Origin: Rhizobium sp. P40RR-XXII
GTDB taxonomy: Bacteria > Pseudomonadota > Alphaproteobacteria > Rhizobiales > Rhizobiaceae
NCBI RefSeq assembly: GCF_012641405.1
Contig: NZ_JABAII010000003.1
Coordinates: 62,001-126,000, forward strand
DNA: 64,000 nt
Direction: 5' to 3'
Part shown: piece after piece, positions 25,280-34,724 of the stretch
Layout: each line of letters opens with the position of its first letter
How positions within the stretch are numbered: the stretch's first letter is position 1
Notes under the pieces: generated by a model
The model's input: the letters and a program-made list of their open reading frames with translations, nothing else
What the model was told of the DNA's origin: nothing
Databases searched by the model: none
Position numbers and translations under genes: made by a program

Positions 25280-27451
25280 ATGGTGACGCGTGCGCAGCAA
25301 ATTGGCGTCGTTATCGGCCTGGCGATCGTCACAGCGCTGACGACCCTTAGGGCAAGCGATCCCCAGTTGCTGAGGCTCGCCCGCGATTTGACATTCGACC
25401 AGTATCAGCGCCTGGTGCCCCGGACTTTCGAGAACCAGCCCGTCCGGGTGATCGACATAGACGAAACGTCGCTGCGCGAATTCGGTCAATGGCCATGGCC
25501 GCGAAACCGGATTGCCGCCCTTGTGGACAGGCTTTCCGATATGGGCGCGTCCGCCATCGCCTTCGATGTCCTCTTTGCCGAGCCCGACCGACTGTCGCCT
25601 CGCAATGTGGTTCGCGATGTCACCGGCATCGATCCCGCACTATTGGGCAAGCTGCCGGACAATGATGAGATTTTCTCCCAATCGCTATCGGGAAGACCGG
25701 TCGTTCTGGGCTTCGGTCTCTCTAACGAGGGAAACTATCTGCCGCCGGTCAAGGCGGGGTTTGCCTATACCGGCGAAACTCCTTTCGGTGCACCGCCGGC
25801 GATCAAGGCCGCGACGCCGCTGCAGCCGCAATTGCAAGCCAATGCCGCGGGCCTCGGCCATATCAGCCTCAATCCGGGCGCATCATCGGCGGTGGTGCGC
25901 GCGGTTCCACTTTTCCTCAGCGACGGCAAGCAGCTTTACCCCAATCTCGCGCTCGAAGCGCTTCGCGTCGCACAGGGAGCCTCCACCTACGTGCTCGACG
26001 CAGCGCCGAACACGCCGAATACACTGACCCGGGTGAAAATCGGGAATTTCGTCGTGCCGGTAACGGCGGCAGGAGAGCTCTGGCTCTATGTCAGTCCCGA
26101 CACCGCGGAGCGATATATTTCGGCAGCGAAGGTACTTTCGCCAGGAGACGCCTCCGCCGATATAAGAACCGCCATCGAAGGCAGTATCGTTTTCGTCGGA
26201 ACATCCGCTTCCGGCCTCCAGGATGTCCGCACGACGGCGCTTGGTGAAAACGTGCCGGGTGTCTCCATCCATGCACAGATCGTCGAACAGATCCTTTCGG
26301 GCCGTTTCCTGTCCCGGCCGGATTGGGCGGACGGGCTGGAAATCCTGTTCATCGCCGTCTTGGGCAGCCTTCTGGTAATCCTCACCACCTTCGTCAATCC
26401 GGCCGTAGCCCTTGCCTGCGGCCTGCAGATTACCTTACTTGCCCTTGTGGCCTCCTGGTTTGCCTTCCTTTATGGGGGTTTCCTCTTCGATCCGCTGGCA
26501 CCGATCGTCGCCGGATCGATCACGCATTTCGCCGCGACTGCATTCCGTTTTCTCGTAACCGATCGGGAACATCGCGACGTACGGCGGGCTTTCGGCCACT
26601 ATCTCTCGCCATCGCTGCTCCATCGCATCGAGCATACGCGCAATGCCCTGCGCCTCGGAGGCGATGAGCGCGAGCTGACGGTCATGTTCGTCGATGTGCG
26701 AAACTTCACGCAGATCAGCGAGGAGATGACCCCAAGCGCCGTCGTCGCGTTTCTGAACACGCTGCTCGATGCGCTGAGCTATCATGTCATCGCCAATGAC
26801 GGCACGCTCGACAAGTTCATCGGCGACTCTATCATGGCATTCTGGAACGCTCCCGTCGATGTTTCCGACCATGCCGGCAAGGCGATCCGTGCGGCTCTCG
26901 GCATGCGGGAAACGCTCGCCCGCCTCAACAAAGGCGATGCTTTCGGTTTCGGAGACGAGCGGCGGGTCGGGATAGGGATCGGCATACATACCGGGCTTGC
27001 CTGCGTCGGCAATATGGGCGCCGAGACACGTTTCAATTACTCCGCGGTCGGCGACGCCGTAAATATTGCCGCGCGCATCGAATCCGCCTGCAAGGACGTC
27101 AATTTCGACATTCTGGTATCCGAGCCGACAGCGAGCCTGCTGCCCGATTGCGCTCTGCTCGAAGCCGGAGCGCTGACGCTGAAGGGTAAGAGTATGCGAA
27201 CCAAACTCTTTGCGGTGGTCGGCGACGCGCGCCTGGCAAGATCCACCGAATTTGCCGAACTTCAGTCCATGCACACGCAGCTTATAGCCGCTCTCCGAAC
27301 ACGGTCGACGAGCAGCCGCAAACTCGTCAGCGCGGCGAAACTCAAGGCGCAAGCCGTAGCAACAGGACTATTGCAGGGTTTTTACAGCCAGATTTCGCGC
27401 CGGGCCGGACACTTCGCCGACGAAACCGCAGACAAGGCGGCCGACGTCTAG
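25280..27451 (+). CDS. CHASE2-domain adenylate/guanylate cyclase
   Basis: A 723-residue membrane-bound class III cyclase. One N-terminal membrane segment (about 7-25), an extracytoplasmic CHASE2 sensor (about 30-340, with VRVIDIDETSLREFGQWPWP and AFDVLFAEPD), two or three membrane segments (about 345-430), then the catalytic domain (about 455-640). Metal-binding Asp are in MFVDVRNFT and KFIGDSIMAFW; NYSAVGDAVNIAARIE and IGIHTGLACVGNMG complete the site. The ATG at 25280 follows AAAGGAA. It converges with a FecR-domain protein 33 bp away, a pairing seen often in proteobacteria and possibly functional. Confidence 0.9.
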   Translation: MVTRAQQIGVVIGLAIVTALTTLRASDPQLLRLARDLTFDQYQRLVPRTFENQPVRVIDIDETSLREFGQWPWPRNRIAALVDRLSDMGASAIAFDVLFAEPDRLSPRNVVRDVTGIDPALLGKLPDNDEIFSQSLSGRPVVLGFGLSNEGNYLPPVKAGFAYTGETPFGAPPAIKAATPLQPQLQANAAGLGHISLNPGASSAVVRAVPLFLSDGKQLYPNLALEALRVAQGASTYVLDAAPNTPNTLTRVKIGNFVVPVTAAGELWLYVSPDTAERYISAAKVLSPGDASADIRTAIEGSIVFVGTSASGLQDVRTTALGENVPGVSIHAQIVEQILSGRFLSRPDWADGLEILFIAVLGSLLVILTTFVNPAVALACGLQITLLALVASWFAFLYGGFLFDPLAPIVAGSITHFAATAFRFLVTDREHRDVRRAFGHYLSPSLLHRIEHTRNALRLGGDERELTVMFVDVRNFTQISEEMTPSAVVAFLNTLLDALSYHVIANDGTLDKFIGDSIMAFWNAPVDVSDHAGKAIRAALGMRETLARLNKGDAFGFGDERRVGIGIGIHTGLACVGNMGAETRFNYSAVGDAVNIAARIESACKDVNFDILVSEPTASLLPDCALLEAGALTLKGKSMRTKLFAVVGDARLARSTEFAELQSMHTQLIAALRTRSTSSRKLVSAAKLKAQAVATGLLQGFYSQISRRAGHFADETADKAADV

Positions 27452-27484
27452 CTGATTTGACAGCCAGTGCCCCCAACCCTTGTG

Positions 27485-28531
27485 CTATCGATGGTGATGC
27501 CCGCCGCCGTGATTGCCATGATTGCCGTCGTCGCCTTGGCCGTCCTGGTCGCCCTCGTCATGATCACCCCATCCGTGGTCACCTCTGCCATGATGGTCGC
27601 GATGCTCGTGGTGATCGTGATGCTTGCCTTCGTCGTCATCGTGCTTATCCGGTTTGCCCGGTATGTCGGGCGTACTTGGCGGATTTGAAACATCCGGCGT
27701 GCTGGGCGTTTCGTGCGGTGTGGCAGGCGTCTCGGCACGTGGCGTCGCCTGGGGGCTGGGGGCGCTCGGCGTATCGTGCGGCGCCGGAGCAGGAGCAGGA
27801 CTATTCGCCGGAGCGCTGCGCGGAGAGACCCCGTTGGGCCGATCTTTCATCGCCGTCGACATGCCGCATCCGCCGCCGCCGGCAAAACCCATTCGTCCCG
27901 AAAGCTGCTGATCCCCGGATAGAAACGGCAGAGCTCGCTGGTTGCCGAGGGTTTTGAGGATATCGCGGTTGACCCGGCGCGGATCGCTGACCTGGCCGTT
28001 GCGTTTTGCAACGATGCAGTCGCATTGCTGCTTCAACTGCTTGCAGCCGCCGGCACCGCAGAATTGCGCGGCGCCACTCAACAGAACGACCGCCGTGGTG
28101 CCATTGGCCCCGACATAGAAATCAAATACCGTCCCGCGCACGCCGATCGTTCCGGCCGGCGTGACGATCTGATAGGCGGAGTGGTTCGAATTTCCGCTCA
28201 TCCAACGAAAAGTGCCCTTTGCCGCATTTACGGTAAGCTTTTTGACGGAGCCCGAGTCGTCGAAGACGAATTTATCGATGACAACAGAGGAGCCGGCTCC
28301 GACAGCCAGCTTCGTGCCATCTCGAAAGGTGAACTGCCCAAGACCCGAAAGGGAGGTACGAATTCGCTCGTCCCGATGTACGGGATCATCGACCGTAAGC
28401 GGACCGCCTTCGCCCGTAACTTCGGTTTTGATCAGCACTGCCTGACCGACCTTCTCGGCGGCTCTCGAAGACAATGGCGCGAGCAGCATGACGCTCAGCG
28501 CAATGGTTGCGGCGTGACGTAGATACGACAT
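27485..28531 (-). CDS. FecR-domain exported protein with Pro-rich and His/Asp/Gly-rich tail
   Basis: A 348-residue protein: signal peptide (about 1-24, ending SSRAAEK), FecR domain (about 30-150, with RTSLSGLGQFTFRDGTKLAV and VTPAGTIGVRGTVFDFYV), a Cys cluster near FCGAGGCKQLKQQCDC, a Pro/Ala/Thr-rich stretch (about 230-290), and a final 50 residues almost wholly His, Asp, Gly and Glu. The tail is low complexity and may bind metal or be surface-exposed. It lies opposite the CHASE2 cyclase. It is not part of a FecI-FecR iron operon, as no sigma factor or TonB receptor is nearby. Confidence 0.88.
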   Translation of the reverse strand: MSYLRHAATIALSVMLLAPLSSRAAEKVGQAVLIKTEVTGEGGPLTVDDPVHRDERIRTSLSGLGQFTFRDGTKLAVGAGSSVVIDKFVFDDSGSVKKLTVNAAKGTFRWMSGNSNHSAYQIVTPAGTIGVRGTVFDFYVGANGTTAVVLLSGAAQFCGAGGCKQLKQQCDCIVAKRNGQVSDPRRVNRDILKTLGNQRALPFLSGDQQLSGRMGFAGGGGCGMSTAMKDRPNGVSPRSAPANSPAPAPAPHDTPSAPSPQATPRAETPATPHETPSTPDVSNPPSTPDIPGKPDKHDDDEGKHHDHHEHRDHHGRGDHGWGDHDEGDQDGQGDDGNHGNHGGGHHHR

Positions 28532-28814
28532 CCCACCCTCCAGCGTATCTATGTTTTACCATAGAATACCCGCGGATGTCGCATCATCCTTTCTGAGTAT
28601 AAACGGCGTAGACTGATTTATTGTCCGGATTTTATCCAGACGAACCGGATGCATTCTGCCATTAGTAACATCACGGAAACTTCAATGCCGGTTGCATCTT
28701 CCATCTTGCTTGACAGCAAGCTTACCTCGGGACCACGCAGATATTTCGGCGAAGTTACCGCGCTCGAAAACTGACGGCAATGGAACAATTTCGGACGCGT
28801 TACGTTTGAGGCAA

Positions 28815-29753
28815 ATGAAAACGCTGCACGTCATCGCCCGCACCGGTAAAATTCTTCAATTCAACTCCGCTCAAGTCCACATCTTGGAAAGTGGCAATGT
28901 CACGGGGCGTCCCGTCGTCGTTTTGCATGGATGTGGCAGTCTCGCCCAGGAAGTTCTTCTCCCTTTCGAGAACAGTGCGCACCCGCTGATTGCGGTCGAC
29001 CGCCCTGGTTATGGCCATAGCACCCCCTTACCAGAGGGCCAGCGCGGAGGTTTCGGGCAATCGGTCTGGCTTGAGCGTCTCTTCGAGTTCCTCGACCTTA
29101 GAAACGTCATCATAGTGGCGCATTCGATAGGATGCGCACCTGCTCTCCATCTTGCCGCGCGAAGGCCGGACCTATTGAGCGGCCTGCTGCTGCTCTCTCC
29201 CTGCTGCCGGCCGGTACCGTTTAAGCCGCTCATCATGCTCAGAGCCGCCGCAGCTCCGATGATTGGCACTGTATTTTACCAGCAGGTGATCAGTCGCTGG
29301 CCCGGATACTTTGTCGAGCGCGGACTTCGAGCCTCGTCGTATCCGAACCCCGTCCCGGCCACGCTTGCAAATTTGCCCGCGCATCATCTGCTCAACCCAA
29401 CTTCGATCCAGTCCATGGCGGACGAGCTTCGAGCATTCAATACCGATATGCAGGGTCTGACGACACTCCCCGCGGACCTGCCGATATCGGTCCTGTTCGG
29501 GCTCGCCGATAAGATTATCGATCCCTCCTGGCATCTGGAATGGATCCGGGGAAAGCATCCCGCTCCGACTATCAAGCTGCTGAATGATGTTGGCCACATG
29601 CCGCATCACATTGCGCCCGACTTCGCGCGGACAATGTTGAGCGACTTGGCCGGTATTGCAGACACAGGTTCTGGCATTGGGTCGCTCGACATCGTCTCAA
29701 TCGGCAGGAAGCGCGCTCATGCCGGCTTCCGTCAGCAGCTCACGGCTGGTTGA
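28815..29753 (+). CDS. Alpha/beta hydrolase
   Basis: A 312-residue hydrolase. Oxyanion-hole motif HGCGSLAQE, nucleophile elbow AHSIGCAPA (Ser), acid candidate in GLADKIIDPSW and catalytic His in DVGHMPHHIAPD. The ATG at 28815 follows TTGAGG. Upstream in-frame codons to 28692 lack hydrolase features. No operon partner; the gene before it is divergent (FecR). Substrate unknown. Confidence 0.8.
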   Translation: MKTLHVIARTGKILQFNSAQVHILESGNVTGRPVVVLHGCGSLAQEVLLPFENSAHPLIAVDRPGYGHSTPLPEGQRGGFGQSVWLERLFEFLDLRNVIIVAHSIGCAPALHLAARRPDLLSGLLLLSPCCRPVPFKPLIMLRAAAAPMIGTVFYQQVISRWPGYFVERGLRASSYPNPVPATLANLPAHHLLNPTSIQSMADELRAFNTDMQGLTTLPADLPISVLFGLADKIIDPSWHLEWIRGKHPAPTIKLLNDVGHMPHHIAPDFARTMLSDLAGIADTGSGIGSLDIVSIGRKRAHAGFRQQLTAG

Positions 29754-30024
29754 ACCTTGCTGCATCCGGCACATCTGCCCGATGAGCCGGCAGGTCTCGC
29801 CGTATTGGCGAATGCCCTTTCGTGGCTCCGGTCCCCCCAACGATGTGGGATTGCGACGGCCGCAAAGGATCATGGAAAATTCGGCTGCCGCCCAAGCCGG
29901 CGAAAGGCGAAAGCATAAGAGAAAATGGACAACATCAAACCTCCTCGTTCGACCCGCTTGATCTGGCGCCGACTGACCGCTAGGTTGCCGTCGCAATCAA
30001 ACTGTATAGATACGGGGGACTGGC

Positions 30025-30228
30025 ATGCCGACTGGTAAAGTTAAGTTTTTCAACAGCGACAAGGGCTTCGGCTTCATCGAGCCGGAATCGGGAGGAGCCG
30101 ACGTGTTCGTGCATGTCTCCGCCTTGCAATATGGCGATGTGCTCAAAGAAGGGCAGTCCGTTTCCTATGATCTCGGTCAGGATCGAAAGACCGGCAAGTC
30201 GAAGGCGGAAAACGTCAGACCGCTCTGA
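30025..30228 (+). CDS. Cold shock protein (CspA family)
   Basis: A 67-residue single-domain RNA chaperone. RNP1 is [15 protein letters not shown] and RNP2 is DVFVHVSAL, both intact. Length and sequence are typical of rhizobial CspA paralogues. Preceded by GGGGGAC. Monocistronic, with a stem-loop about 20 bp downstream. Confidence 0.95.
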   Translation: MPTGKVKFFNSDKGFGFIEPESGGADVFVHVSALQYGDVLKEGQSVSYDLGQDRKTGKSKAENVRPL

Positions 30229-30246
30229 CGAAGACAGATACGGCTT

Positions 30247-30277
30247 CGCCGCAACGCATTGAGATCGTGTTGCGGCG
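30247..30277 (+). terminator. Stem-loop after cspA
   Basis: CGCCGCAAC, 13-base loop, GTTGCGGCG: 9-bp perfect stem 19 bp after the cspA stop. There is no T run, so it is an imperfect intrinsic terminator or an mRNA-stabilising hairpin. The remaining 244 bp to the next gene hold no supported gene. Confidence 0.45.
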
Positions 30278-30521
30278 ATGCCGGCTGGCTATGTCAATCG
30301 GACGTGAATTGCGCGTGCGTGGCGTATGACCGAGCAGAAGCGTATGGAACGCTGCTGCCCTTCGGAAATCCCACGCGGATTTATGAGGTCATTGGCGATG
30401 ATCTCCGAACGCATCGTGGCATTCTCACCATGTTCGAAATTGACGACAATTGCCGCAGTTTCCGAGCCTCCCTTATAGGCTTATATCCTGATCCATCTTG
30501 CGCGTTTGTTGGATGCTCGCT

Positions 30522-31190
30522 TTATGCGGCTCCCTCGCCGATTTCCATGTAGCGCGCCAATGCCAGGGCGGCATTCAGCATGTGCTCGCGCATGATCAAA
30601 GCCGCTTGCGTTGCATCGCCGCGCATCATTGCGCGCAAGATCGCCTCGTGTTCACGAAATGAAGCCGCCAATCGCTGCGGTTGACGCAGCTGAGTTCTGC
30701 GGAACGGCAGGAGCCTTGCGCGAAGCCGCATCAATTCATCGAACAGAAACTCATTGTGCGCGCTGCGATACAAAGCTTCGTGGAAGGACAAATTGAGCTT
30801 GTCATACTGTTCGAAGTCGTCCGCTTTCGCCGCGAGTTCGGAACGTTCGTGAATTTCAGCCAGAACCGCGCGTTCCATGCCCGTTATGCGATGAGTGGCC
30901 AGACGGACGCACATGCATTCCATCTCTGCAGTCACTTCGAACATCTCCATAAGCCGCGGCAATGTCAGCGGCAGGACGGTTGCTCCGCGTCGCGGGCGAA
31001 TTTCAACTAGACCGATCGCCTCCAGCTGACGCAGAGCCTCCCTCACCGGGGTGCGCGAAGCACCAAAGCGGCTGCTCAGCGTTGCTTCGTCCAAACTCGT
31101 GCCAGGCCTTATGGCACCGGAGGAAATCTCATCCATCAGCACCAGTTTAATGCGCTGGCCGATCGATCCAGCTTCGTCAAATTCCGTCAT
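30522..31190 (-). CDS. GntR-family (FadR subfamily) regulator of malonate genes
   Basis: A 222-residue regulator. Winged HTH: IKLVLMDEISSGAIRPGTSL, RFGASRTPVREALRQLEAIGLVEI; the all-helical C-terminal FCD domain has NLSFHEALYRSAHNEFL and REHMLNAALALARYM with metal-binding His/Asp. The ATG at 31190 has AAGG at good spacing. It lies at the end of the madLM transporter genes, on the same strand, and next to mdc; MdcY/MatR-type GntR proteins control malonate use elsewhere, so it probably does here. Confidence 0.87.
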   Translation of the reverse strand: MTEFDEAGSIGQRIKLVLMDEISSGAIRPGTSLDEATLSSRFGASRTPVREALRQLEAIGLVEIRPRRGATVLPLTLPRLMEMFEVTAEMECMCVRLATHRITGMERAVLAEIHERSELAAKADDFEQYDKLNLSFHEALYRSAHNEFLFDELMRLRARLLPFRRTQLRQPQRLAASFREHEAILRAMMRGDATQAALIMREHMLNAALALARYMEIGEGAA

Positions 31191-31382
31191 TTCAAACCTT
31201 GCTTCCGATCTGGCGGCAACCATTCAATTTTACAGCATCCAATTCGATAGATAGCAATCGATATGAACCCCCGGGGCTGATTTGCCTGTTGGCGACGAGA
31301 TCGTCGACGACGATTGGGTCAGTAAGCACAGGGAAATTGCCAACGGCGATCAACATCTCCCGCGCCGATTCGACCGGCATAA

Positions 31383-32147
31383 TCAACTCCCGGCAATCCC
31401 TCGTACGGCAAAGTAAAGGATCGAAGGTGCAACAAGGCAGCCCAGCCCCGTATGAAACGTCGCCGTAAGTGCGCCATAAGGGACGAGACGACGATCGGTC
31501 GCCGCCAAGCCGCCCGATACGCCGCTGACGGTTCCCATCAGGCCGCCGAACACCATGGCGCTACGGGGATTGTCGAGACCGATCGCCTTGGCCACGATCG
31601 GTGTTCCGACCATGACAAGGACGGCCTTGAAAACACCGGTCGCGATGGACAGTGCGATCACAGCCGAGTTTGCGCCCAAAGCCGCGCCCGTCACAGGTCC
31701 TACGATGTAAGTTATGGCACCGGCGCCGATCGTGGTGATGGATATGGCATCCGTATAGCCGAAGGCAACGGCTAGCAAGGAGCCGACGATGAACGGGAGA
31801 ACCGTGCCGAGGCCCAGGGCAAGCGCGCCGACCGCACCAGCCTTGCGCGCCTGGGCGACATCAACTTCAAAGGCCGTGGCGACGATGGCGAAATCGCGCA
31901 GCATGGCTCCGCCCATCAGGCCGATGCCACTAAGGATTGGAATATCCACCACCCCTTTTTCGCCTCCGGTCCACAGACCGGCAGCAAAGGCGGCGGCGAG
32001 CCCCAGGACGATTGCGATAGCCGAGCCGTGGATGCGGCCGAACAGGACATATTTCGAAATCGCGTTCGACAGCCACATGACCAAGCCGACGATCGCAAAC
32101 GCGGTGAGCAGGCTGTTGGCGGTCAAGCCGTGTTTCAAGATCTCCAT
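31383..32147 (-). CDS. madM: Malonate transporter, MadM subunit
   Basis: A 254-residue hydrophobic membrane protein with about eight predicted segments, for example SLLTAFAIVGLVMWLSNAIS and GALALGLGTVLPFIVGSLLA. Family sequence includes GIGLMGGAMLRDFAIVATAFEVD and GGLMGTVSGVSGGLAATDRRL. With MadL it imports malonate, probably with sodium. ATG at 32147 lies 10 bp after madL. Its role fits the divergent malonate decarboxylase operon. Confidence 0.92.
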   Translation of the reverse strand: MEILKHGLTANSLLTAFAIVGLVMWLSNAISKYVLFGRIHGSAIAIVLGLAAAFAAGLWTGGEKGVVDIPILSGIGLMGGAMLRDFAIVATAFEVDVAQARKAGAVGALALGLGTVLPFIVGSLLAVAFGYTDAISITTIGAGAITYIVGPVTGAALGANSAVIALSIATGVFKAVLVMVGTPIVAKAIGLDNPRSAMVFGGLMGTVSGVSGGLAATDRRLVPYGALTATFHTGLGCLVAPSILYFAVRGIAGS

Positions 32148-32157
32148 GAAAGCCTCC

Positions 32158-32580
32158 TCAAACCGCGTTGCCGGAGGCAGCAAGCTCGCCTCTGGCCTTC
32201 GCTTCGATTTCATCCATCGTTTCGCCTCTCTTGCCGACGCGGCTCATCAGTGCGACGGTCGCGAAGCAAACGAAAACAGTCAGGATCCCAGCAATCAGCA
32301 CCAGCGGGCCGCTGCGTGCTGCCACCAGCACGTTCTGCTGAGCCGCCATGGCGACGACGATCGGAATGTAGAGAGCTCCCCAGAACTCGACGCCGAGTTT
32401 GAGCGGAAGCGTCAATAAGCCCCGCTTGCTCAGCCATAGCCGCGTGGCGATGAGCAGGATCATGGCAATGCCGACGCCGCCGACATTCGCCTTCACGCCA
32501 AGCGCCACTCCCAAGAGATCGCCGAGGACGCTCCCCAGGAGAGTGCAAATGGCAAGCATTGCGACACCGGAGATCATCAT
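32158..32580 (-). CDS. madL: Malonate transporter, MadL subunit
   Basis: A 140-residue membrane protein with about four segments (MLAICTLLGSVLGDLLGVAL, VGGVGIAMILLIATRLWLSK and so on). Small partner of MadM. The ATG at 32580 is preceded by GGGGAGGA. It is divergent from mdcA over 175 bp that must contain both promoters. Confidence 0.92.
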   Translation of the reverse strand: MMISGVAMLAICTLLGSVLGDLLGVALGVKANVGGVGIAMILLIATRLWLSKRGLLTLPLKLGVEFWGALYIPIVVAMAAQQNVLVAARSGPLVLIAGILTVFVCFATVALMSRVGKRGETMDEIEAKARGELAASGNAV

Positions 32581-32755
32581 GGACGATCCTCCCCGCATGC
32601 GCGCCCGAAGAAATACAAGATCGACATTTGTTCTCCTCCCATGAATACAAAGATGCCTTGTAGCGCATTTAAAATACACATTATTGCGTTTCTGGCAATT
32701 GTATATATAGTGAACCCTCGAAAGCGCTCTCTTGCGCATACAAAGGGCAATTGAA
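32581..32755. promoter_or_regulatory. Divergent madLM/mdc control region
   Basis: An AT-rich region between divergent transport and enzyme genes. TTGTAT at 32699 (in ATTGTATATATA), ATACAA at 32645 and ATACAA at 32738 resemble half sites of the TTGTATACAA-type operators of FadR-subfamily GntR proteins such as MdcY. Matches are partial, so assignment to the GntR protein at 30522 is tentative. Confidence 0.4.
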
Positions 32756-34402
32756 ATGCGAGATTGGAACACAAAGGGTCGCGACAGGCTGGCTCGTCTC
32801 GAAGCCGGCCAGCGTTTCTCCGCCGGCAAGCTTGTCGACCCGCAGCACCTCGTCGCTTTCCTGGAAGCGATCCTGAAGCCTGGCGATCGAGTTTGCCTTG
32901 AGGGCGACAACCAGAAGCAGGCCGACCTGCTGGCCAAGGCGCTATCCAAAGTCGATGTCGCCAGGATACACGACCTGCATATGGTGCAGTCGGGCGTGGT
33001 CCTGCCGGAGCATCTCGATATTTTCGAAAGCGGCGTCGCCCGGCGGCTCGATTTTTCCTATTCCGGCCCGCAGTCGGCCCGCATCGCGCGCATGATGTTC
33101 GGCGGCCAGATCGAACTGGGCGCCGTTCACACCTATCTGGAACTCTTCGCCCGTTACTTTATCGACCTGACGCCGCAAGTGGCGCTCATCGCGGCGGTCA
33201 GCGCGGACAAGGCGGGAAACCTCTACACCGGACCGAACACGGAAGACACGCCAACGGTCGTCGAGGCGACGAGTTTCGGCAAGGGACTGGTCGTCGCCCA
33301 GGTGGGCGAGATCGTCGATCGCGTGCCCCGCGTCGACATTCCCGCCGATCAGGTTCATTTCGTGGTGGACGCCAAGCGCCCCTTCTATGTGGAGCCGCTG
33401 TTCACGCGCGACCCCGCGGCCATTACCGAAACGCAAATCCTGACGGCAATGCTGGCTATCAAGGGACTGTACGTACCCTACGGTGTGCGGCGCCTGAACA
33501 ATGGTATCGGCTTCAATACAGCAGCCATCGAACTGCTGCTGCCGACCTACGGCGAACGACTGGGATTGAAGGGCAAGGTCTGCACGCATTGGGCGCTGAA
33601 CCCTCATCCCACCCTGATCCCCGCCATCGAAGCCGGATGGGTGGAGCAAATCCATTGCTTCGGGTCCGAAGTGGGCATGGAAAACTATATGCAGGCCCGC
33701 CCCGACATTTTTTTCACCGGGCCTGACGGCTCGCTGCGCTCCAATCGCGCCTTTTGCCAGACCGCGGGACTTTATGCCTGCGACATGTTCATCGGCTCGA
33801 CCTTGCAGATCGACCTTTCCGGCAACAGTTCGACCGTGACCGGCAGCAGGGTTGCCGGTTTCGGCGGCGCCCCCAATATGGGATCGGACGCGCGAGGCCG
33901 GCGCCATCCGAGCGAACCCTGGCTGCGTGCCGGCAGGGAAGCCGATCCCACCGGAGCCCCTGCCCTGCGCCGCGGACGCAAACTGGTCGTCCAGATCGGC
34001 GAAACCTTTGGCGATGGCATGGTGCCGATGTTCGTCGAGCGCCTGGCCGCCTTGGATCTCGCCGACAAGCTGCAGCTCGATCTGGCTCCTGTCATGATTT
34101 ACGGTGATGACGTGACCCATATCGTGACGGAAGAGGGGATCGCCAACCTGCTGCTGTGCCGTGACATGCACGAGCGGGAGCAGGCGATCCGGGGGGTCGC
34201 CGGCTACACCGAGGTCGGTCGCGCCCGGGACCGCAAGATGGTGGAGCATCTACGTCAGCGCAAAGTCATCCAGCGTCCCGAAGACCTTGGAATAGATCCA
34301 TTGGATGCCGATCGCAGCCTGCTGGCTGCGCATTCCATCAAGGATCTGATGCTTGCCTCCGGCGGCTTGTACAGGCCGCCTTCCCGGTTCCGCAATTGGT
34401 AA
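32756..34402 (+). CDS. mdcA: Malonate decarboxylase alpha subunit
   Basis: A 548-residue acyl-carrier-protein transferase that swaps acetyl for malonyl on the carrier protein MdcC. The sequence is typical throughout: RDWNTKGRDRLARL, KVDVARIHDLHMVQSGVVLP, LIAAVSADKAGNLYTGPNTE, GKVCTHWALNPHPTLIPAIE. ATG at 32756 follows AAGGG; an upstream TTG at 32732 is less likely. First gene of mdcACDEGBH. Confidence 0.95.
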   Translation: MRDWNTKGRDRLARLEAGQRFSAGKLVDPQHLVAFLEAILKPGDRVCLEGDNQKQADLLAKALSKVDVARIHDLHMVQSGVVLPEHLDIFESGVARRLDFSYSGPQSARIARMMFGGQIELGAVHTYLELFARYFIDLTPQVALIAAVSADKAGNLYTGPNTEDTPTVVEATSFGKGLVVAQVGEIVDRVPRVDIPADQVHFVVDAKRPFYVEPLFTRDPAAITETQILTAMLAIKGLYVPYGVRRLNNGIGFNTAAIELLLPTYGERLGLKGKVCTHWALNPHPTLIPAIEAGWVEQIHCFGSEVGMENYMQARPDIFFTGPDGSLRSNRAFCQTAGLYACDMFIGSTLQIDLSGNSSTVTGSRVAGFGGAPNMGSDARGRRHPSEPWLRAGREADPTGAPALRRGRKLVVQIGETFGDGMVPMFVERLAALDLADKLQLDLAPVMIYGDDVTHIVTEEGIANLLLCRDMHEREQAIRGVAGYTEVGRARDRKMVEHLRQRKVIQRPEDLGIDPLDADRSLLAAHSIKDLMLASGGLYRPPSRFRNW

Positions 34403-34412
34403 GGCCGACGCC

Positions 34413-34724
34413 ATGGAAAATCTACTCTATGAACTGAAATCGACGCAGACCGGCGGAACCCGCGCCGTCGCTCTGGTGGGCGTCGTCGCTTCGGGTAACC
34501 TCGAAATATTGCTTGAACGGCGGGAGGCGCCCGACCGTTGCGTCATCGAGATTGCAACGCCAGCCCATGGTTTCAGCGAGCTGTGGGCGGCGGTTACCGA
34601 GGATTTTGCGGCGCGCTCCGCCGCCGGCGGTCTGCGCATCACGATCAATGACGGCGGCGCACGGCCGGATATGGTGGCGCTGCGCCTGGCCCAGGGCGTG
34701 CGGCTGATGGAGAAGCCAGAATGA
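34413..34724 (+). CDS. mdcC: Malonate decarboxylase acyl carrier protein (delta subunit)
   Basis: A 103-residue carrier protein. The Ser that receives 2'-(5''-triphosphoribosyl)-3'-dephospho-CoA is most likely Ser27 in VVASGNLEILLE, matching the family site. The last bases ATGA overlap the mdcD start. Substrate of MdcB, MdcG and MdcH. Confidence 0.93.
   Translation: MENLLYELKSTQTGGTRAVALVGVVASGNLEILLERREAPDRCVIEIATPAHGFSELWAAVTEDFAARSAAGGLRITINDGGARPDMVALRLAQGVRLMEKPE

Noticed and set aside
29697..29996. Minus-strand frame of 99 codons between the hydrolase and cspA
   Set aside because: Begins at TTG without a ribosome site and overlaps the end of the hydrolase gene. Part of its C-terminus looks protein-like, so a small gene cannot be fully excluded.
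30259..30552. Plus-strand frame of 97 codons after cspA
   Set aside because: Starts inside the post-cspA stem-loop and runs into the GntR gene end; no family recognised. Could be a decayed gene remnant.
32942..34249. A 435-codon minus-strand frame opposite mdcA
   Set aside because: Antisense shadow; mdcA is conserved along its length.
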